From contig JAHFTQ010000003.1 in assembly GCA_023265455.1 (NCBI GenBank), forward strand, positions 161,907 to 225,906: 64,000 nucleotides of DNA, written 5' to 3'. The notes beneath the pieces were generated by a model. It saw only the letters and a list, made by a program, of their open reading frames with translations, was not told where the DNA came from and ran no database searches. The DNA comes from Parachlamydiales bacterium. Its GTDB lineage: Bacteria; Chlamydiota; Chlamydiia; Chlamydiales; Rhabdochlamydiaceae. Every line of letters starts with the position of its first letter. The first letter of the stretch is position 1. Position numbers and translations under genes: made by a program. Below, in pieces: positions 1 to 8,975 of this stretch.

Positions 1-6
1 GAGTCA

Positions 7-285
7 ATGAAACAACTCAGCGATTTAAAAAATGTAGGGAAAGCGACCCTTGAAGATTTACATCTTTTAAACATTCATTCTGTAGAGGAACTGTCAAATA
101 GGGATCCAACCGCCTTATTTCATGAACTAGAAAAGCGTACACAAACAAAACAAGACCCTTGTGTATGGGATGTATTTGCGGCAATCATTCATGAAGCGTC
201 TACTGGTGAGCCTACTGCATGGTGGGAATGGACTACCAAACGTAAGGCTCTTCAAAAGAAGGGCCTGCTGAATCATGTCCAATAG
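7..285 (+). CDS. Helix-hairpin-helix protein of the Cdd1 ('pathogenicity locus') family
   Basis: This 92-residue protein opens with a helix-hairpin-helix-like segment (LKNVGKATLEDLHLLNI, residues 6-22). It is followed by a conserved-looking RTQTKQDPCVWDVF stretch (44-57) and a WWEWT-K-R motif near residues 72-80. That combination matches the small Cdd1 family, whose cellular function is not established; the HhH fold suggests nucleic-acid or protein binding. The start is the first ATG visible, so a longer N-terminus upstream of the window edge cannot be excluded. The ABC exporter begins 72 bp downstream on the same strand. Confidence 0.75.
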   Translation: MKQLSDLKNVGKATLEDLHLLNIHSVEELSNRDPTALFHELEKRTQTKQDPCVWDVFAAIIHEASTGEPTAWWEWTTKRKALQKKGLLNHVQ

Positions 286-356
286 GCAGTTGTCCGGAAA
301 TTCCGGCATACTGCCGCGGATGGCAAAAATTATGTGGATATTCGAGGAGAAGCTGT

Positions 357-2090
357 GTGAATTCACGAAGTAAGAAGTTTTTGTCGTATTACAAACCCTA
401 TTTGGGATTGTTTTGTAAGGACCTGGCATGTGCATTAATTGTATCGGCTATTACACTGGCCATTCCCCTATGCATAAGGTTCATCACCAAAAATTTAGAA
501 GCTCATACCCCTGATATGCTCAGCCAAATCTACATGATGGGGGGCTTTCTGCTGGCTTTGATTGCCGTTTATGTCGCGTGTCACGCGTTCATCGATTATC
601 GAGGACACATGATGGGAGCTCTCATGGAAAGAGATATGCGCAATGAACTATTCGAACACTATCAAAAGCTATCTTTCAAGTTTTATGACGAACATAGAAC
701 AGGCCAGCTTATGACTCGTATTTCAAACGATTCATTTGATCTTGCTGAATTGTATCATCATGGTCCTGAAGACATTGTCATCTCATTACTGAATTTTATC
801 GGTGCGTTTGTCATCTTAATGAACATCAATGTTAAGCTCGCCCTCATCGCTCTTCTTTTTTTGCCCATCATGGGGATCTATGGGTTTTATTTTAGCAAGA
901 AAATGCACACGGCTTTAAGGAACAGTAGAGACAGAATCGGTGATATTAATGCGCAAGTTGAAGACACCCTTTCAGGAATCAGAGTCGTCCAGTCATTTAC
1001 AAATGAAGAGATTGAAAAAAAGAAATTCTCCTATGAAAACAACCGTTTTCTTGAAAGCAGAAGAGCGGGTTATAAAAGCGAAGCTTATTTTTACGAAGGT
1101 TTAATTACGCTCACGCAACTCATGACCATTACTGTTGTCATCTTTGGGGCAGTTAGTATTGTAAAAGGATCACTAGATTTGGCCGATTTAATAACATTTC
1201 TACTTTATAGTGTTATTCTCATCGAACCCGTACGAAGGTTAGGCAATTTTACCCGGCTATACCAGGAAGGAATTACAGGTTTTAACCGGTTTATGGAAAT
1301 TTTAGAGGTAGAGCCTGATATACAAGACTCAGCAGATGCCACTGAGCTGACAGAGACTCGAGGAAATATCGAATTTAAAAATGTAAGCTTTAAATATAAA
1401 GAAGGTTATGACCATGTCCTAAAGAATCTCTCTCTGAATATAAAAGTCGGAGAATATGTTGCTTTGGTGGGGCCTTCAGGCGTTGGAAAAACAACGCTAT
1501 GCTCTTTAATTCCTAGGTTCTACGAAGTCAGCAAGGGCGAAATACTGCTGGACGGCAAAAATATTAATGGACTTCGTTTGCGCTCGTTAAGAAAACATAT
1601 AGGCCTTGTCCAACAAGATGTCTATCTGTTTGCAGGAACCGTTTTGGACAATATCCGCTACGGCAAACCCGGTGCAAGTGATGAGGAAATTATTACAGCC
1701 GCTAAAAAGGCCAATGCCCATGATTTTATCATGGCGCTGCCACATGGGTATGCTACAGATATTGGTCAACGGGGCGTAAAGTTATCTGGTGGGCAAAAGC
1801 AACGCTTAAGCGTGGCACGCGTTTTTTTGAAAGATCCCCCTATTATCATTTTTGATGAGGCGACAAGCGCGCTGGACAATGAAAGTGAAAAAGCCGTGCA
1901 AGAATCATTGGAGAAGCTCATCCTTAACCGGACCACACTTGTTATTGCCCATCGTTTGTCAACAGTCAGAAACGCCCAAAGAATTATTGTATTAACCGAT
2001 AACGGAATTGATGAACAAGGAACGCATGAAGAGTTAATCGCCCTAAATGGCGTCTATGCAAATTTATACAATATGCAATTAAGAATATAG
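357..2090 (+). CDS. ABC transporter, fused membrane and ATPase domains (MsbA/LmrA-type exporter)
   Basis: This 577-residue half-transporter probably dimerises in the inner membrane to export a lipid or drug-like substrate; the substrate cannot be read from sequence. Residues 1-310 are an ABC type-1 membrane domain with about six hydrophobic segments. The nucleotide-binding domain has Walker A GPSGVGKTT (about 371-379), signature LSGGQKQR (about 475), Walker B IIIFDEATSALD (about 496) and an H-loop IAHRLST. The start is GTG, chosen because AGGAGA lies six bases upstream. A two-hairpin repeat element begins about ten bases after the stop and may act as its terminator. Confidence 0.93.
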   Translation: MNSRSKKFLSYYKPYLGLFCKDLACALIVSAITLAIPLCIRFITKNLEAHTPDMLSQIYMMGGFLLALIAVYVACHAFIDYRGHMMGALMERDMRNELFEHYQKLSFKFYDEHRTGQLMTRISNDSFDLAELYHHGPEDIVISLLNFIGAFVILMNINVKLALIALLFLPIMGIYGFYFSKKMHTALRNSRDRIGDINAQVEDTLSGIRVVQSFTNEEIEKKKFSYENNRFLESRRAGYKSEAYFYEGLITLTQLMTITVVIFGAVSIVKGSLDLADLITFLLYSVILIEPVRRLGNFTRLYQEGITGFNRFMEILEVEPDIQDSADATELTETRGNIEFKNVSFKYKEGYDHVLKNLSLNIKVGEYVALVGPSGVGKTTLCSLIPRFYEVSKGEILLDGKNINGLRLRSLRKHIGLVQQDVYLFAGTVLDNIRYGKPGASDEEIITAAKKANAHDFIMALPHGYATDIGQRGVKLSGGQKQRLSVARVFLKDPPIIIFDEATSALDNESEKAVQESLEKLILNRTTLVIAHRLSTVRNAQRIIVLTDNGIDEQGTHEELIALNGVYANLYNMQLRI

Positions 2091-2100
2091 GATCGGATAA

Positions 2101-2167
2101 AAGCGAAAGGCCCCAAGGTAATCCTTGAGGCTTAAGACGCCGGTAGGGTAGTCCCGACCCACTTATA
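2101..2167 (+). repeat. Structured intergenic repeat, copy A (two hairpins)
   Basis: The sequence contains GCGAAAGGCCCC, a first hairpin (GCCCCAAGG / CCTTGAGGC with one C-A mismatch), GACGCC, and a second hairpin (GGTAGGG-TAGT-CCCGACC). The same architecture occurs at 27697-27757 on the minus strand and at 49866-49932 on the plus strand. Here it directly follows the ABC exporter stop codon and could serve as a transcript 3' end. No run of T follows it closely. Confidence 0.75.
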
Positions 2168-2276
2168 CCCTTATTTTAAGAGTTCTCGCTGTTTTTTTGC
2201 ATCTATTTTCCGCAAATGACTGGAATATAGCTGCCTGGGATCTACTAAGATTCTATTATTTCTTCAGGATCTTTTT

Positions 2277-2567
2277 TCACAAAATAACGACTTGCTCAGC
2301 GAGAATGCGCTCTCGAAGCCTCCAGTAAATCGATTTATAAGTGAGAATATCAACCGTTCGTTTAAGCACCTCTTCCAACTCAAGTTTTAACTCCACTAAA
2401 TCCCAAAGGCTTTTGTGTTTTCCTTTATACTCAATTAACAAATCAACATCACTTTTTTTCTTGGCTTCACCACGTGCAAATGAACCAAAAACAGAGGCTC
2501 TTTTCACCTCGTGTTTTTTTAAGATCGGCACAATTTTTGTCTTAATCGCTAATAATTTTCTGTTCAT
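2277..2567 (-). CDS. MNT-type nucleotidyltransferase domain protein
   Basis: This 96-residue protein is a minimal nucleotidyltransferase. GSFARGEAKKKSDVDLLIE (about residues 28-46) carries the GS motif and the two acidic metal ligands of the pol-beta superfamily; a third is expected near VDIL. Such proteins usually act as MNT antitoxins that modify a partner HEPN toxin. No HEPN gene is visible next to it, because the upstream neighbour on this strand is a HAD protein 23 bp away. It is therefore either an orphan antitoxin or a stand-alone enzyme. Confidence 0.85.
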   Translation of the reverse strand: MNRKLLAIKTKIVPILKKHEVKRASVFGSFARGEAKKKSDVDLLIEYKGKHKSLWDLVELKLELEEVLKRTVDILTYKSIYWRLRERILAEQVVIL

Positions 2568-2590
2568 AAGCTTAAGCCTACATCATAGAA

Positions 2591-3214
2591 TTAAAATTTG
2601 ACCGACTCAAGGCTTAAGGCTTGCTGCACAATGTTTTCAGCAATTTCTTGAGTTAGCAAACTGCGAACTTTTGTTTGAAAAAATTTCTCTGCAAAACACT
2701 CGGCTAGGTGATGGTACTCATCATCATCAAGAACTGCAAAGTTAGTAATCTCAGGGTATTGCTTTAGCCAATATTGAATCTGTGAAGCACGGCACCGTGA
2801 GCTGTATTTCTCTAAATGCCTTTCTGAGGGGCAATAAAGAGCGATGTCTTTCTCAGGCAGACTTTCGGGCGTTTTATCGATAATATATCTTGCAAAATTA
2901 TGTATGCCAAAAATTGTATTTTTAAGATCTTCAACAGTACGGTTTTCACGCCAACTCGAAGAAATCACAATTCCGACCTGTGCAATTTTCTCCATCTCAT
3001 TAATGATATAATCAAGATTTTGTAAAGCTTCTTTATTGAAAAAATAGGAGGCAGCAATACTACATAGCCTGTTATTATAGGGCCTCTCTTCATTTGGGAA
3101 TAATTCAGCAGTCTTCTTGAAAACGCCGTCCTGATCGGGTGTATTATAAATCACCCCATCAATGTCCAAAAAAATAATGAAAGGAGGCCTATCCCTCTCA
3201 GTTGTGCGACTCAT
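2591..3214 (-). CDS. HAD-fold hydrolase-like protein (Swiss-Army-knife RNA-repair HAD type)
   Basis: The N-terminal IIFLDIDGVIYNT is HAD motif I (DxDG), and ISSSWRENRT (about residue 95) supplies the motif II Ser/Thr region. LDDDEYHH (about 170) matches the acidic motif IV. The layout resembles HAD domains found in RNA-repair-associated proteins, so phosphatase activity on a nucleic-acid end is possible but inferred. ATG at 3214 is preferred over GTG at 3217 because AAGGAG then lies five bases upstream. The nucleotidyltransferase follows 23 bp downstream, so the two may be cotranscribed. Confidence 0.75.
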   Translation of the reverse strand: MSRTTERDRPPFIIFLDIDGVIYNTPDQDGVFKKTAELFPNEERPYNNRLCSIAASYFFNKEALQNLDYIINEMEKIAQVGIVISSSWRENRTVEDLKNTIFGIHNFARYIIDKTPESLPEKDIALYCPSERHLEKYSSRCRASQIQYWLKQYPEITNFAVLDDDEYHHLAECFAEKFFQTKVRSLLTQEIAENIVQQALSLESVKF

Positions 3215-3568
3215 CACTTCTCCTTTAAAGAACGATTTTGAAGGAATTCTAGCATTCAGACCCCTTAAATTTCAAATACTTAAAAAGAATTAGTCGGAAA
3301 TGGTCTGTTTCTATACAATGGTTACCATCAATGACAACTAGCAGTAGCGCTGCTAGGCTGTGGAAGGTAAATATGGAAAAAATGTTTTTTACAACGTCTT
3401 ATTGCCAGTTTATCAGTCCTCCTCCCCCCAGGGGTTAATCTATTCCCTATTAAATCCGTTTTTTTGCCTCTCTAAATTTAATTAGAGTGCGTTTTGTCAA
3501 TTCTGTTTTTTAACTGAATTGATAACTCAATGATTTAAATTAAAAAAATTTATTACTCGGATTGATTT
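3215..3568. other. Intergenic region upstream of proB
   Basis: This is 354 bp without a credible gene. It holds a short perfect hairpin (CTAGCAG-TAGCG-CTGCTAG, 3338-3356) and a palindrome CTCTAAATTTAATTAGAG (3469-3486) that could be a binding site. An AT-rich stretch before proB contains a TTGTCA at about 3496. No ideal -10 box at 16-18 bp spacing is seen. Confidence 0.5.
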
Positions 3569-4339
3569 ATGAAATCCATGAAAAAAATGATTGTCAAAGT
3601 CGGGACTAGTACTCTGACACAGGGGACTCAAGACTTATCCCGACGTTTTATGCTTGGTCTTGTTCAGCAAATTGCAGAATTGTCCCATCAAGGCATCCAG
3701 ATCACCTTAGTTAGCTCTGGGGCTGTTGCCACAGGAAGGGCGCTCTTAAGAAACCAAGAACTAGCTTCCAAGCTCATCTGCGCTTCGATCGGCCAGGTCA
3801 AGCTCATGCAAGTCTGGGCTGAATTATTTTCGCTATTTGATCTTCAAATTGCACAAATACTTCTAACCAAAGAGGACTTTTCTCCTTCCAAACGAGAAAT
3901 CACTCAAGAGACCCTCTCTGGCCTATTGCAGCATGGGATTATTCCCATCATCAACGAAAATGATGCCGTTGCAACCCAGGAAGTCCAGATTGGAAACAAC
4001 GATACCTTAGCGGCCCTTGTTGCCCAGCTCACTTACGCAGACGCGCTGATTCTTCTCACCGACCAGGAAGGCCTTTATACTGCCGACCCTCGGCTCAGCT
4101 CCCATGCAGAGTTGATTTCCACCATTGAACATATCGATGAAGCAGTCTTTGCGCTGGCGGGAGAGTCTTTCACAGGGTTGGGAACAGGAGGAATGACAAC
4201 GAAAATTGAGGCTGCACAAATGGCCTCAAAATCCGGAATACGAACCTGGATATCCTCCTCTTCGAGGCCTCATGTTTTAACAGATCTTGCCAAGGGAGAA
4301 AAAATTGGAACCGTATTTTTAGAGGAGACATTAAGATGA
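3569..4339 (+). CDS. proB: Glutamate 5-kinase
   Basis: This enzyme phosphorylates L-glutamate to glutamyl-5-phosphate, the first step of proline synthesis. The amino-acid-kinase fold is clear: KVGTSTLT at the N-terminus, LVSSGAVATGR, IINENDAVA, GNNDTLAALVA, LLTDQEGLYTADPR and TGGMTTKIEAA. At 256 residues it consists of the kinase domain only; the C-terminal PUA domain of the longer (about 365-residue) enzymes is absent. An in-frame ATG at 3578 is an alternative start. The stop overlaps the proA start by four bases, so the pair is translationally coupled. Confidence 0.95.
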   Translation: MKSMKKMIVKVGTSTLTQGTQDLSRRFMLGLVQQIAELSHQGIQITLVSSGAVATGRALLRNQELASKLICASIGQVKLMQVWAELFSLFDLQIAQILLTKEDFSPSKREITQETLSGLLQHGIIPIINENDAVATQEVQIGNNDTLAALVAQLTYADALILLTDQEGLYTADPRLSSHAELISTIEHIDEAVFALAGESFTGLGTGGMTTKIEAAQMASKSGIRTWISSSSRPHVLTDLAKGEKIGTVFLEETLR

Positions 4340-5589
4340 ATACCACTGTAAAAAATTTGGCAATTCAAGCGAAGAAAGCTGCAGCTCTGATGGCGACTGC
4401 CACGACCGAGCAAAAAAACCGAGCCCTGCAAGCTCTAACGGAGCATTTGCAAAAGGCACATAGCGAGATCTTGCAAGCCAATTGGCAAGATCTCCAACTT
4501 GCAAAAGAAAGTGGCCTCAGTGATGCCTTATTAGAGCGGCTCTCTTTAGAAAACCGCCTTCCAGGCATCCTTCACGACATCCATCACATCGTCCAGCTGC
4601 CCGACCCTGTAGGCGAGCTTTTAGAAGAGAGAACGCTTCCCAACCAACTCCAAATTGCAAAATGCCGAACACCCATCGGGGTTTTAGGTGTGATTTATGA
4701 ATCACGGCCCAACGTCACTCTTGACATTAGTGCCTTGACGATCAAATCTGGCAACTCAGTGATTTTAAGAGGAGGGAAAGAGACTTCCCAGACTAATCAA
4801 GTTTTGGTGGGGATCATCCAAAATGCCCTCGCTGTAGCTGAGCTCCCTCGCGAGGCTGTTCAATTGATGCTGCAGACAGATCGCTTGGCGATCCAAGAGC
4901 TTTTACAGCTGCATGAGCACATCGATCTGATTGTTCCCCGCGGCGGAGCTTCTCTTCAGCAATTTTGTCGTGAGCACAGTACGATCCCCCTGATGACAGG
5001 AGGCATCGGCATCTGCCACCTTTTTGTTGATGAAAGCGCTGACTTAAAACGTTCTTTGGAAGTGATCTTGAATGCAAAAACGCAAAGGTGCACCGTTTGC
5101 AATGCGCTAGACACTTTATTGGTTCACACGGCCATCGCCCCTACCTTCATTCCAGAAGTCATTAAAAGGCTCAGCCTACAAGGAGTCTCATTTCGGCTAG
5201 ACCCTCAAGCAGCGAAATGGACTCAAGACACCTCTTGTCAGCTTGCAAAGCCGGGTGACTGGGATACAGAGTGGCTAAGCCTTGTCCTTGGGATCAAAAT
5301 CGTCAAAAATATCTCAGAAGTCCTTGAGCATATTGCTCTGCATAGCACAGGTCATAGCGACGGCATCCTGACAGAAAGCTCGCAAAATGGAGAGCTTTTC
5401 ATTCGAAGTGTTGACTCGGCTGCTGTCTACGTTAATGCCTCCACCCGTTTTACCGACGGGGGTGAGTTTGGGATGGGGGCTGAAGTCGCTGTCAGCACCC
5501 AAAAAGTTCATGCAAGGGGGCCTGTGGGACTCAAAGAACTCACCTCGTACAAGTGGATCATCCGAGGAAATTACCAGGTTAGAAATTAG
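4336..5589 (+). CDS. proA: Gamma-glutamyl phosphate reductase
   Basis: This is the second enzyme of proline synthesis, reducing glutamyl-5-phosphate to the semialdehyde with NADPH. At 417 residues it has the usual family length. It contains PIGVLGVIYESRPNVT, the nucleotide-fold segment SGNSVILRGGKE, and the catalytic-cysteine region NAKTQRCTVCNALDTLLVH (about residues 247-265). The C-terminal FTDGGEFGMGAEVAVSTQK is characteristic. It follows proB with an ATGA overlap. No proC is seen in the window. Confidence 0.96.
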   Translation: MNTTVKNLAIQAKKAAALMATATTEQKNRALQALTEHLQKAHSEILQANWQDLQLAKESGLSDALLERLSLENRLPGILHDIHHIVQLPDPVGELLEERTLPNQLQIAKCRTPIGVLGVIYESRPNVTLDISALTIKSGNSVILRGGKETSQTNQVLVGIIQNALAVAELPREAVQLMLQTDRLAIQELLQLHEHIDLIVPRGGASLQQFCREHSTIPLMTGGIGICHLFVDESADLKRSLEVILNAKTQRCTVCNALDTLLVHTAIAPTFIPEVIKRLSLQGVSFRLDPQAAKWTQDTSCQLAKPGDWDTEWLSLVLGIKIVKNISEVLEHIALHSTGHSDGILTESSQNGELFIRSVDSAAVYVNASTRFTDGGEFGMGAEVAVSTQKVHARGPVGLKELTSYKWIIRGNYQVRN

Positions 5590-5690
5590 AAAACGTAAAC
5601 AAACGATTTGCATAGACGAAAAAACAACGCCTGTGTTTATAGTTTCACCGGTCTTTAATTTAAAAGATCCATTAAAATCAGGAGTTTATT

Positions 5691-6032
5691 ATGACAGAAG
5701 CCCTATCCCCTAATTCTAGCATCGTCAATGCAGCCATCGACCAAGATAGCCGTCCACAGACTAAAGATGAACTGATGAGTAAAATTCGCGAAACCAGCTT
5801 TGATGAACTCATCGAAAAATTCCATCAGATCAACCAAGACATGATCAACCAGCTGAAGAAGCTGGCTGAATCACGTCAAAACGATCAGACGCCCTACAGT
5901 GTACCTGATATTAAAACCAGCGCAGCCTTTAAAGAGATTCTTCAAAAAAACAATCTTTCAGAGCAAGAGGGATTGAATTTATTGAAAAAAGCAGAAGAAA
6001 AACTTCAAGAGCTCAAAGCCATTAAAGCCTAA
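5691..6032 (+). CDS. Small hypothetical protein, helical
   Basis: This 113-residue protein is not recognised. It is hydrophilic and predicted largely helical (repeated charged stretches such as FDELIEKFHQINQDMINQLKKLAESRQ), with no signal peptide or membrane segment. CAGGAG ten bases before the ATG supports the start. The last codons and the terminator downstream are nearly identical to those after the unrelated gene at 8178-8975, which points to a duplicated 3' block. Confidence 0.7.
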   Translation: MTEALSPNSSIVNAAIDQDSRPQTKDELMSKIRETSFDELIEKFHQINQDMINQLKKLAESRQNDQTPYSVPDIKTSAAFKEILQKNNLSEQEGLNLLKKAEEKLQELKAIKA

Positions 6033-6120
6033 ATCTTGAAAGCCAATCCCTTGAGAACCTTCTCGAGGAATTGGCTCTTTGAAAATTGAACTTACAACGA
6101 CAGCTTGCCCCTACTAAGCT
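6024..6120. repeat. Duplicated gene-end block, copy 1
   Basis: From the last codons of the upstream gene, through a hairpin, to the stop of the convergent membrane-protein gene, the sequence is nearly identical to 8967-9064. The identity continues into the 3' coding ends of the two paralogous minus-strand genes. This indicates segmental duplication or gene conversion. Confidence 0.85.
6041..6076. terminator. Bidirectional hairpin between convergent genes, copy 1
   Basis: AGCCAATCCCTTGAGA pairs imperfectly with TCTCGAGGAATTGGCT around a short loop and is followed by CTTTGAAAATTG. It sits between the plus-strand gene ending at 6032 and the minus-strand gene ending at 6119, so it can serve both. 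The U-tract is weak. Confidence 0.6.
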
Positions 6121-7150
6121 AAACCACATGAGAAGCTACCCATTTGGAAACATCCACCATCTTTCGATCTAGCCAGAATAGGCGCTGCTTTAAACGCGAA
6201 TAAGAATACTTGGTCCGATCGCAATACTCATAGAATAATACCCCTCCTATGCCGTTAATGGCAGATCTAATACCTCCATAAAAGTAAAATTCATTGGCCG
6301 TTTTAAAGGCAGTATCGATTGAGGTCTTATCATGTTTTGCAAATAACTCTTTGAAAATATCGTCAAACCTCTTCCGCGCTTGAGGGGAAAGCCATTTGAG
6401 ATTTTGGGGGATGTAATGTCCTTCTCGTTGCGCTTGGGTTAAGGCTTGATTCTGAATTTGCTTTAGTTCATTTACGCCTTCGGCGCTGTAAAGTAGGCCA
6501 TTGTACATCGTATGAAGTCCTCGGAAGAAGTTGTAGTCAAGAGTAGCAAAGGGATACACGCAGAAGGTGCATACCGATGCCAGGGCTTTCAGGTCTGACC
6601 TCTTGAGATAAGTATCAGCCATATAAAGGACTGTATAGATAGAGAAAGCAGCTATCACCTTGATGATCCCTAGAATCAAACGCTCCACTACTTCCTTTTT
6701 TGCAGGAAGAGGGTCAGGAACCCGTACCACAGGAGGAGTTGGAGCTTGTGGAGCGCTGTGGTAAGTGGTCACGTAATTCCAGGAATCTGTTGGATTAATT
6801 AAAAGATAGGAGTTCTTTAGGATATTGCCCGCTGCCCCCACTGTTAACAAGAGATGCAGAAAAGATACGAGTCCCAATGCCCTATCTTTCAGGTCAGCTC
6901 TCTTGAGGTGAGTATCGATCACGTTGAGAACTTTAGGTGTGGATAAAACAGCGCCTGCCATGATGATGCCTAGCACCAACCCCTTCACTACTTTCTCTCT
7001 TGTAGGAAGTGGGTCAGCTACCCATACCACAGGCGGATTTTGACCTTGGGGAGTGCGATAGGTTTTCACGAAATTCCAAGAATCTGTTGGATTGATTAAG
7101 AGGTAGGTGTTCTTCACGATATTGCCTACTGCTGCAGCTAATATTGCCAT
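6119..7150 (-). CDS. Membrane-associated protein of a local paralogue family, with internal duplication
   Basis: The function is not recognised. This 343-residue protein starts with two tandem copies of a module of about 110 residues. Each copy has GNI.KN.YLLINPTDSWN, a proline-rich PPVV..PDPLP linker, a hydrophobic helix (LILGIIKVIAAFSIYTVLY) and L.R.DLK. A C-terminal domain follows, ending in RLFWLDRKMVDVSKWVASHVV. The neighbours at 7180 and 9063 carry a single module and the same C-terminal signature. Several hydrophobic stretches suggest membrane association. No strong ribosome site is seen before the ATG. An inclusion-membrane or effector role is a guess only. Confidence 0.8.
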   Translation of the reverse strand: MAILAAAVGNIVKNTYLLINPTDSWNFVKTYRTPQGQNPPVVWVADPLPTREKVVKGLVLGIIMAGAVLSTPKVLNVIDTHLKRADLKDRALGLVSFLHLLLTVGAAGNILKNSYLLINPTDSWNYVTTYHSAPQAPTPPVVRVPDPLPAKKEVVERLILGIIKVIAAFSIYTVLYMADTYLKRSDLKALASVCTFCVYPFATLDYNFFRGLHTMYNGLLYSAEGVNELKQIQNQALTQAQREGHYIPQNLKWLSPQARKRFDDIFKELFAKHDKTSIDTAFKTANEFYFYGGIRSAINGIGGVLFYEYCDRTKYSYSRLKQRLFWLDRKMVDVSKWVASHVV

Positions 7151-7179
7151 AATTTACATAATTCCTTCTGTATGCCGAG

Positions 7180-7878
7180 CTAGACAAGGCGGGTGGCTAA
7201 ACATCTTGAAAAATCTACCATCTTTCGATCTAACCAAAAAAGCTGTGGAAGACGGGTTGTCAAGTTGTTTACGACTATTTCTATTGCCAAGCTAACGCAA
7301 AACTTATTAAACCCTTGGTTATACAGTTCCCCTGATTGTAGGATCAGTGGTTTCATTCGTTGGACCACCTGCCTTACTTCGGGGGTTTTTCCTACAATTT
7401 CTGTAAGGTCGCCCCATCTCTTAAGTGTTTCAGGTGGGCAACTCTTCCCATACAAAGATCTTTCCCAAAAATTATAGAATCGATATCCCTCGCCTTTCAC
7501 CTGTTCTATAATTTTGCCATGGATTTTATCCATTTCCTGCTCATTTTTCGCATGCATCACAAATAAAGCAGTGTAAACTTCATACAGCCCGCGAATGAGT
7601 TGGAAATCAATAGTAGCTAAAGGATAAACGCAGAAGGCAGAGGCAAACGCTATTCCTTTCAGCTCCCACCTCTCTAGGCGCGTCTGGGCAACATATAGGG
7701 CTGAATAGATGGAAAAGGCTGCGGTTGCCTTTAATATTCCAAACATGAGGCATTCTACCGCCTCTCGCTGACTGGCAGGATGATCTGCGCGCTTGAACAA
7801 ATTCCAAGAATCTGTGGGATTATATAAATAATAACAATTGCTGAGGATACTCCCCGCCGCTGAAGCCAACATCACCAT
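7180..7878 (-). CDS. Membrane-associated paralogue (single-module form)
   Basis: This protein is homologous along its whole length to the one at 9063-9761. Both begin MVMLASAAGSILSNCY, share LFKRAD.PASQREAVE and RLERWELKGIAFASAFC, and end QLFWLDRKMVD-S--LA. The start is placed at 7878 rather than the upstream in-frame candidate at 7938, because the paralogue begins there and an AGGGGA-like ribosome site lies eight bases upstream. It has two or three hydrophobic segments in the first 110 residues and a charged helical second half. The function is unknown. Confidence 0.8.
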   Translation of the reverse strand: MVMLASAAGSILSNCYYLYNPTDSWNLFKRADHPASQREAVECLMFGILKATAAFSIYSALYVAQTRLERWELKGIAFASAFCVYPLATIDFQLIRGLYEVYTALFVMHAKNEQEMDKIHGKIIEQVKGEGYRFYNFWERSLYGKSCPPETLKRWGDLTEIVGKTPEVRQVVQRMKPLILQSGELYNQGFNKFCVSLAIEIVVNNLTTRLPQLFWLDRKMVDFSRCLATRLV

Positions 7879-8177
7879 AACCGCATCCCCTTTGTAAGGG
7901 CTACATTTTATCTGGTTGGAGGATAAAATATCTATCATCCGCTGATTGCAAGTTCAAGCTCGAACCTATTCAAAATTTATAACTCTTTCTATTTCAATGG
8001 CTTTAGCTGATTTTGCTATTCAAAGCGGACCATCATGTCGGTAAGGCCTCTTTTTTCAAAATATTTTTTATAACTTCAGGCTCGTTTGATGGGAAAATAA
8101 GAGTTAATTAATTTTTTAACTATAACACAATTGCTTTGTTACTATAATTTTGATATAATTGTGCTGGAGAAAATACT
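7879..8177. other. Divergent intergenic region between 7878(-) and 8178(+)
   Basis: About 300 bp with no convincing gene. It becomes AT-rich toward 8178 and contains the promoter noted at 8131-8159. No repeats were recognised. Confidence 0.5.
8131..8159 (+). promoter_or_regulatory. Sigma-66/70-type promoter for the 8178 gene
   Basis: TTGCTT at 8131-8136 is separated by exactly 17 bases from TATAAT at 8154-8159. A second TATAAT occurs at 8143-8148. Initiation would leave a leader of only about ten bases before the ATG at 8178, just long enough for the GGAG at 8166. Confidence 0.65.
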
Positions 8178-8975
8178 ATGACATTACAAGCTAAACTAAA
8201 TTCACTTCAAGCCTCTCAGATTGTGTCAGAGATCGATACGATGCTGAACGATGCAACTGTAACGATTTCATGGTGGGGGCAGCGCCTGGTAACCATTAAA
8301 GGTTATGAAGGCAGTGTCGTAATCGATGATTTAACCCAAAAATACTTACAATCCAATGTTTTTCCCAACCATCTAACAGCTGCCCAAGAGTCTGAACTTC
8401 CAACCCTTGAGGAAAGATTAAAATGCTACGATTTGTGGGATAAAGTTAAAGATTTATACACAAAAAGTGACACCGTCCTAAAAGCAACCTGGGTTTTTTG
8501 GCTCGTTGTGTGGATCAGAGAAATCAATCCTTCTGTTTATCCTGGCATGGATATGCAGTCTGTCATTCGCTCCGACGATTTAACCGATATTGAGCTTTCG
8601 GGTGGAGCTGGTAGGAGAAATGCCTGTTTTGAGTTCCCAACAGAGATGTTTAAACGACTATTTCCAAATAAAAACCCTGTCTTTGCTTATCTCACTCATC
8701 TGAAACAAGGCAAGTTTAAACACGAACCACATGCGCATTTTGAGCATCCCAGTGGACCTTTTGTCGATGAGAAGCAATTAGAAAAAATTACCGTAGTGAT
8801 CACATACAGATTTAAAGACCTTTGTGGGACATTCATAAAGAAAGAGACATTCACACATTTTTTCCCTGGTGAGAAATTCTCAGAACAGGAACCCTACCAC
8901 CAAAACAATTGTGTTAAACTTGTCGAATGGTTAGTCACCACAAAAAATGTTGTTGAGCACGCTATCAAAGCATAA
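8178..8975 (+). CDS. Hypothetical protein
   Basis: This 265-residue protein has no family I recognise. It is soluble-looking, with one tryptophan-rich hydrophobic stretch (ATWVFWLVVWIREINPSVYPG, about residues 103-123) that could be a core helix. A histidine-rich patch follows (KFKHEPHAHFEHPSGPF, about 177-193). There is no signal peptide. A good promoter and GGAG ribosome site precede it, so it is probably expressed as a single gene. It is flanked by the two membrane paralogues and ends in the duplicated gene-end block. Confidence 0.7.
   Translation: MTLQAKLNSLQASQIVSEIDTMLNDATVTISWWGQRLVTIKGYEGSVVIDDLTQKYLQSNVFPNHLTAAQESELPTLEERLKCYDLWDKVKDLYTKSDTVLKATWVFWLVVWIREINPSVYPGMDMQSVIRSDDLTDIELSGGAGRRNACFEFPTEMFKRLFPNKNPVFAYLTHLKQGKFKHEPHAHFEHPSGPFVDEKQLEKITVVITYRFKDLCGTFIKKETFTHFFPGEKFSEQEPYHQNNCVKLVEWLVTTKNVVEHAIKA

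Noticed and set aside
275..370. 31-codon frame bridging the HhH gene and the ABC gene
   Set aside because: It overlaps both genes, has no ribosome site of its own and no recognisable similarity.
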